64,000 nt of DNA. Origin: Salipiger pallidus. Lineage in GTDB: Bacteria > Pseudomonadota > Alphaproteobacteria > Rhodobacterales > Rhodobacteraceae. Location of the stretch: NCBI RefSeq assembly GCF_014643635.1, contig NZ_BMJV01000003.1, positions 372,001 through 436,000 on the forward strand, read 5' to 3'. Both the position numbers and the translations under genes were made by a program. Positions 62,497 through 64,000 of the stretch are shown here, piece after piece (position 1 is the stretch's first letter; each line of letters begins with the position of its first letter). A model generated the notes under the pieces. That model worked only from the letters and a program-made list of their open reading frames with translations, made no database searches and was not told where the DNA came from.

Positions 62497-62589
62497 GGCA
62501 GGGGGCGTGCTCTTGTCCTTCTTCTCATTCCAAATCCGCAAATTCCTCGCCGGCCATCGCTCGACACGCCGGGCAGCGGGAAGGCGGTG

Positions 62590-63273
62590 TCAGATCGTGC
62601 GCGACAGGTCCATCTGCGGCACGTTGTCCGGCACGATGAGCGTGGCCTCAGTCTGGTCCAGCACCGTCTCGAGGCTCACCCCGGGGCCGGTCTCGAGCAG
62701 GTGCAGCCCGTCGTCCATGGGGCGCATCACCGCAAGCTCCGTGACGATGAGGTCCACGCGGCGCTGCGAGGTGAGCGGCAGGGTGCATTCCGGCACCACC
62801 TTGGACTGGCCTTTGGCGGTGTGGATCATCGCTACGATCACACTCTTCGCCCCGGTCACGAGGTCCATCGCACCGCCCATGCCAGGGACAAACTTTCCGG
62901 GGATCATCCAGTTGGCCAGATGCCCCTTCGCATCCACCTGCAGCCCGCCGAGAACCGTAAGATCGAGGTGGCCACCGCGGATCAGGCCGAAAGAAAAGGC
63001 CGAGTCGATGATCGAAGCGCCAGGCACCGCCGAGGTGAAGGTGCCGCCTGCATCGGTGAGGTGGCGGTCGGTCATGCCCTCGGGCGGGCGATGGCCAAGG
63101 CCCACGACACCATTCTCGGACTGGAAGAACACACCGAGGGCCGGGTCCAGATGATCCGACACCAGCGTGGGGATGCCGATGCCGAGGTTCACGAGCGTCC
63201 TCGGCCGGATCTCGAGAGCCACGCGGCGGGCGATGATTTCCTTGGGGTCCATGGTCATGACATCTTGCATCAT
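62590..63273 (-). CDS. 3-oxoacid CoA-transferase subunit B
   Basis: This 227-residue subunit carries the catalytic Glu of a family I CoA-transferase in QSENGVVGLG (Glu53). Further marks are NLGIGIPTLV, GGHLDLTVLGGLQVD and GMGGAMDLVTGAK. The enzyme swaps CoA between succinyl- or acetyl-CoA and an oxo acid such as acetoacetate; the exact pair is not set by sequence. The start overlaps the A subunit stop by 4 bases. No acetoacetyl-CoA thiolase or other ketone-body gene is within view. Confidence 0.93.
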   Translation of the reverse strand: MMQDVMTMDPKEIIARRVALEIRPRTLVNLGIGIPTLVSDHLDPALGVFFQSENGVVGLGHRPPEGMTDRHLTDAGGTFTSAVPGASIIDSAFSFGLIRGGHLDLTVLGGLQVDAKGHLANWMIPGKFVPGMGGAMDLVTGAKSVIVAMIHTAKGQSKVVPECTLPLTSQRRVDLIVTELAVMRPMDDGLHLLETGPGVSLETVLDQTEATLIVPDNVPQMDLSRTI

Positions 63274-63923
63274 GCGGTCCTCTTGATGATGTGGTCCACC
63301 AGGATGCCCGGCGTCTTCACGGCATCCGGGGGGATGACGCCCACGGGCACGATCTCTTCGGGTTCAGCGATGACCGTCTCTCCGGCCAGCGCCATGATAG
63401 GATTGAAGTTCGTGGCCGACAGCATGTAGGTCAGGTTGCCCACGTAATCGCAGCTGCGCGCCGCGATGAGCGCGAAATCCGCGCGCAGCGGCGGCTCCAG
63501 CAGGTAGGTCCTGCCCTCGACCTCCACGGTCTGCTTGCCCTCTGCCACGCGGGTGCCGAGCCCCGTGGGCGTCAGCACCCCGCCAAGGCCCATCCCGGCG
63601 GCGCGGATGCGTTCCACGAACGTGCCCTGCGGCACCAGTTCGACCTCGATCTCGCCGCGCTGCATGCGGGCCTGCAGGTCCGGATTTACTCCGATATGGC
63701 TGCCGATGAACTTGCGCACGCAGCCCGCGGCCACCAGCGGGCCGACCCCGGTGGCCGGGCGGGCGGCATCGTTGACGATCATCGTCAGATCCCGCTTGCC
63801 CGCCTTCGCGAGGGCATGGACAAGTCCGTCCGGACAGCCAACCCCCATGAATCCCGACAGCATGACGCGGGCGCCATCGGGGATCATCTCGACAGCTTCG
63901 TGCAGTGATAGTGCCAGGTGCAT
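63270..63923 (-). CDS. 3-oxoacid CoA-transferase subunit A
   Basis: This 217-residue subunit has the family I glycine-rich opening GARVMLSGFMGVGCPDGLVHAL (about 17-38) and the segments FIGSHIGVNP, VPQGTFVERIRAAGMGLGGVLTPTG and ARSCDYVGNLTY. It pairs with the B subunit to make the transferase. The ATG at 63923 follows AAGGAGGG; a start 21 bases upstream would include that ribosome site. The order A then B is usual for atoDA/scoAB type operons. Confidence 0.93.
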   Translation of the reverse strand: MHLALSLHEAVEMIPDGARVMLSGFMGVGCPDGLVHALAKAGKRDLTMIVNDAARPATGVGPLVAAGCVRKFIGSHIGVNPDLQARMQRGEIEVELVPQGTFVERIRAAGMGLGGVLTPTGLGTRVAEGKQTVEVEGRTYLLEPPLRADFALIAARSCDYVGNLTYMLSATNFNPIMALAGETVIAEPEEIVPVGVIPPDAVKTPGILVDHIIKRTA

Positions 63924-64000
63924 GGGGATTGCCCTCCTTCGCATGTGGCGAATGTCTGTGACCCCATGAAAGCCGATCCGAGTGCCCGGGCCATGCGCCA

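Overview
The window looks like a chromosomal segment of a high-GC alphaproteobacterium, most likely a member of the Rhodobacterales (Roseobacter/Rhodobacter group). The clues are strong GC bias at third codon positions, gene sets typical of that order (three peptide deformylases in a row, rpoZ followed by a single bifunctional Rsh, an A2M/PbpC pair, leuC and leuD separated by small genes), short stop/start overlaps between genes, and a GCGTATTT...AGAGAAGAAG intergenic element that I recall from this group. No tRNA, rRNA, CRISPR array, insertion sequence or phage gene was seen.

Bases 600-15200 form one catabolic island. A TRAP transporter (DctPQM type) and an ABC sugar transporter (binding protein, DUF2291 lipoprotein, ATPase, permease) flank enzymes whose combination matches the published D-apiose/D-apionate route: a Gfo/Idh/MocA dehydrogenase (ApsD-like), a lactonase (ApnL-like), a 6-phosphogluconate-dehydrogenase-like oxidoisomerase (ApnO-like), a DUF1537 kinase (OiaK-like) and a RuBisCO-like protein. 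An FCD-type GntR regulator sits in the middle, and similar TGGTATRAT-type sequences occur in both divergent promoter regions. The ABC system would bring in the sugar and the TRAP system probably the acid. Whether the RuBisCO-like protein decarboxylates or hydrolyses its substrate is open.

Bases 15500-19050 carry a D-threonine-aldolase-like PLP enzyme divergent from a stand-alone ethanolamine ammonia-lyase (eutBC). Bases 19175-25356 hold a stress and lipid cluster: FAD oxidoreductase, DUF1365 protein, cyclopropane-synthase-like methyltransferase and SDR, all with overlapping ends, then DUF2177, DUF2256 and an iron-sulfur photolyase/cryptochrome. This resembles the furan-fatty-acid and singlet-oxygen-response genes of Rhodobacter.

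Bases 25594-46917 are mostly housekeeping: three deformylase genes (one with a ruined active site), a MalY-type aminotransferase, a TRIC-type channel, rnhA, ispH, folK, rpoZ, rsh, arfB, a queuosine-precursor transporter, mepA, YggT, recQ, yaaA and several transporters. Between the queuosine transporter and arfB lies an 18-codon reading frame with an unusually complete Shine-Dalgarno sequence.

Bases 46905-58939 hold a hybrid sensor kinase divergent from an envelope-defence operon: alpha-2-macroglobulin with thioester motif, a glycolipid-binding-domain protein and penicillin-binding protein 1C, ending against an MscS-type channel. Bases 59000-64000 hold leuC and leuD with small genes between them, and a two-subunit 3-oxoacid CoA-transferase at the right edge.
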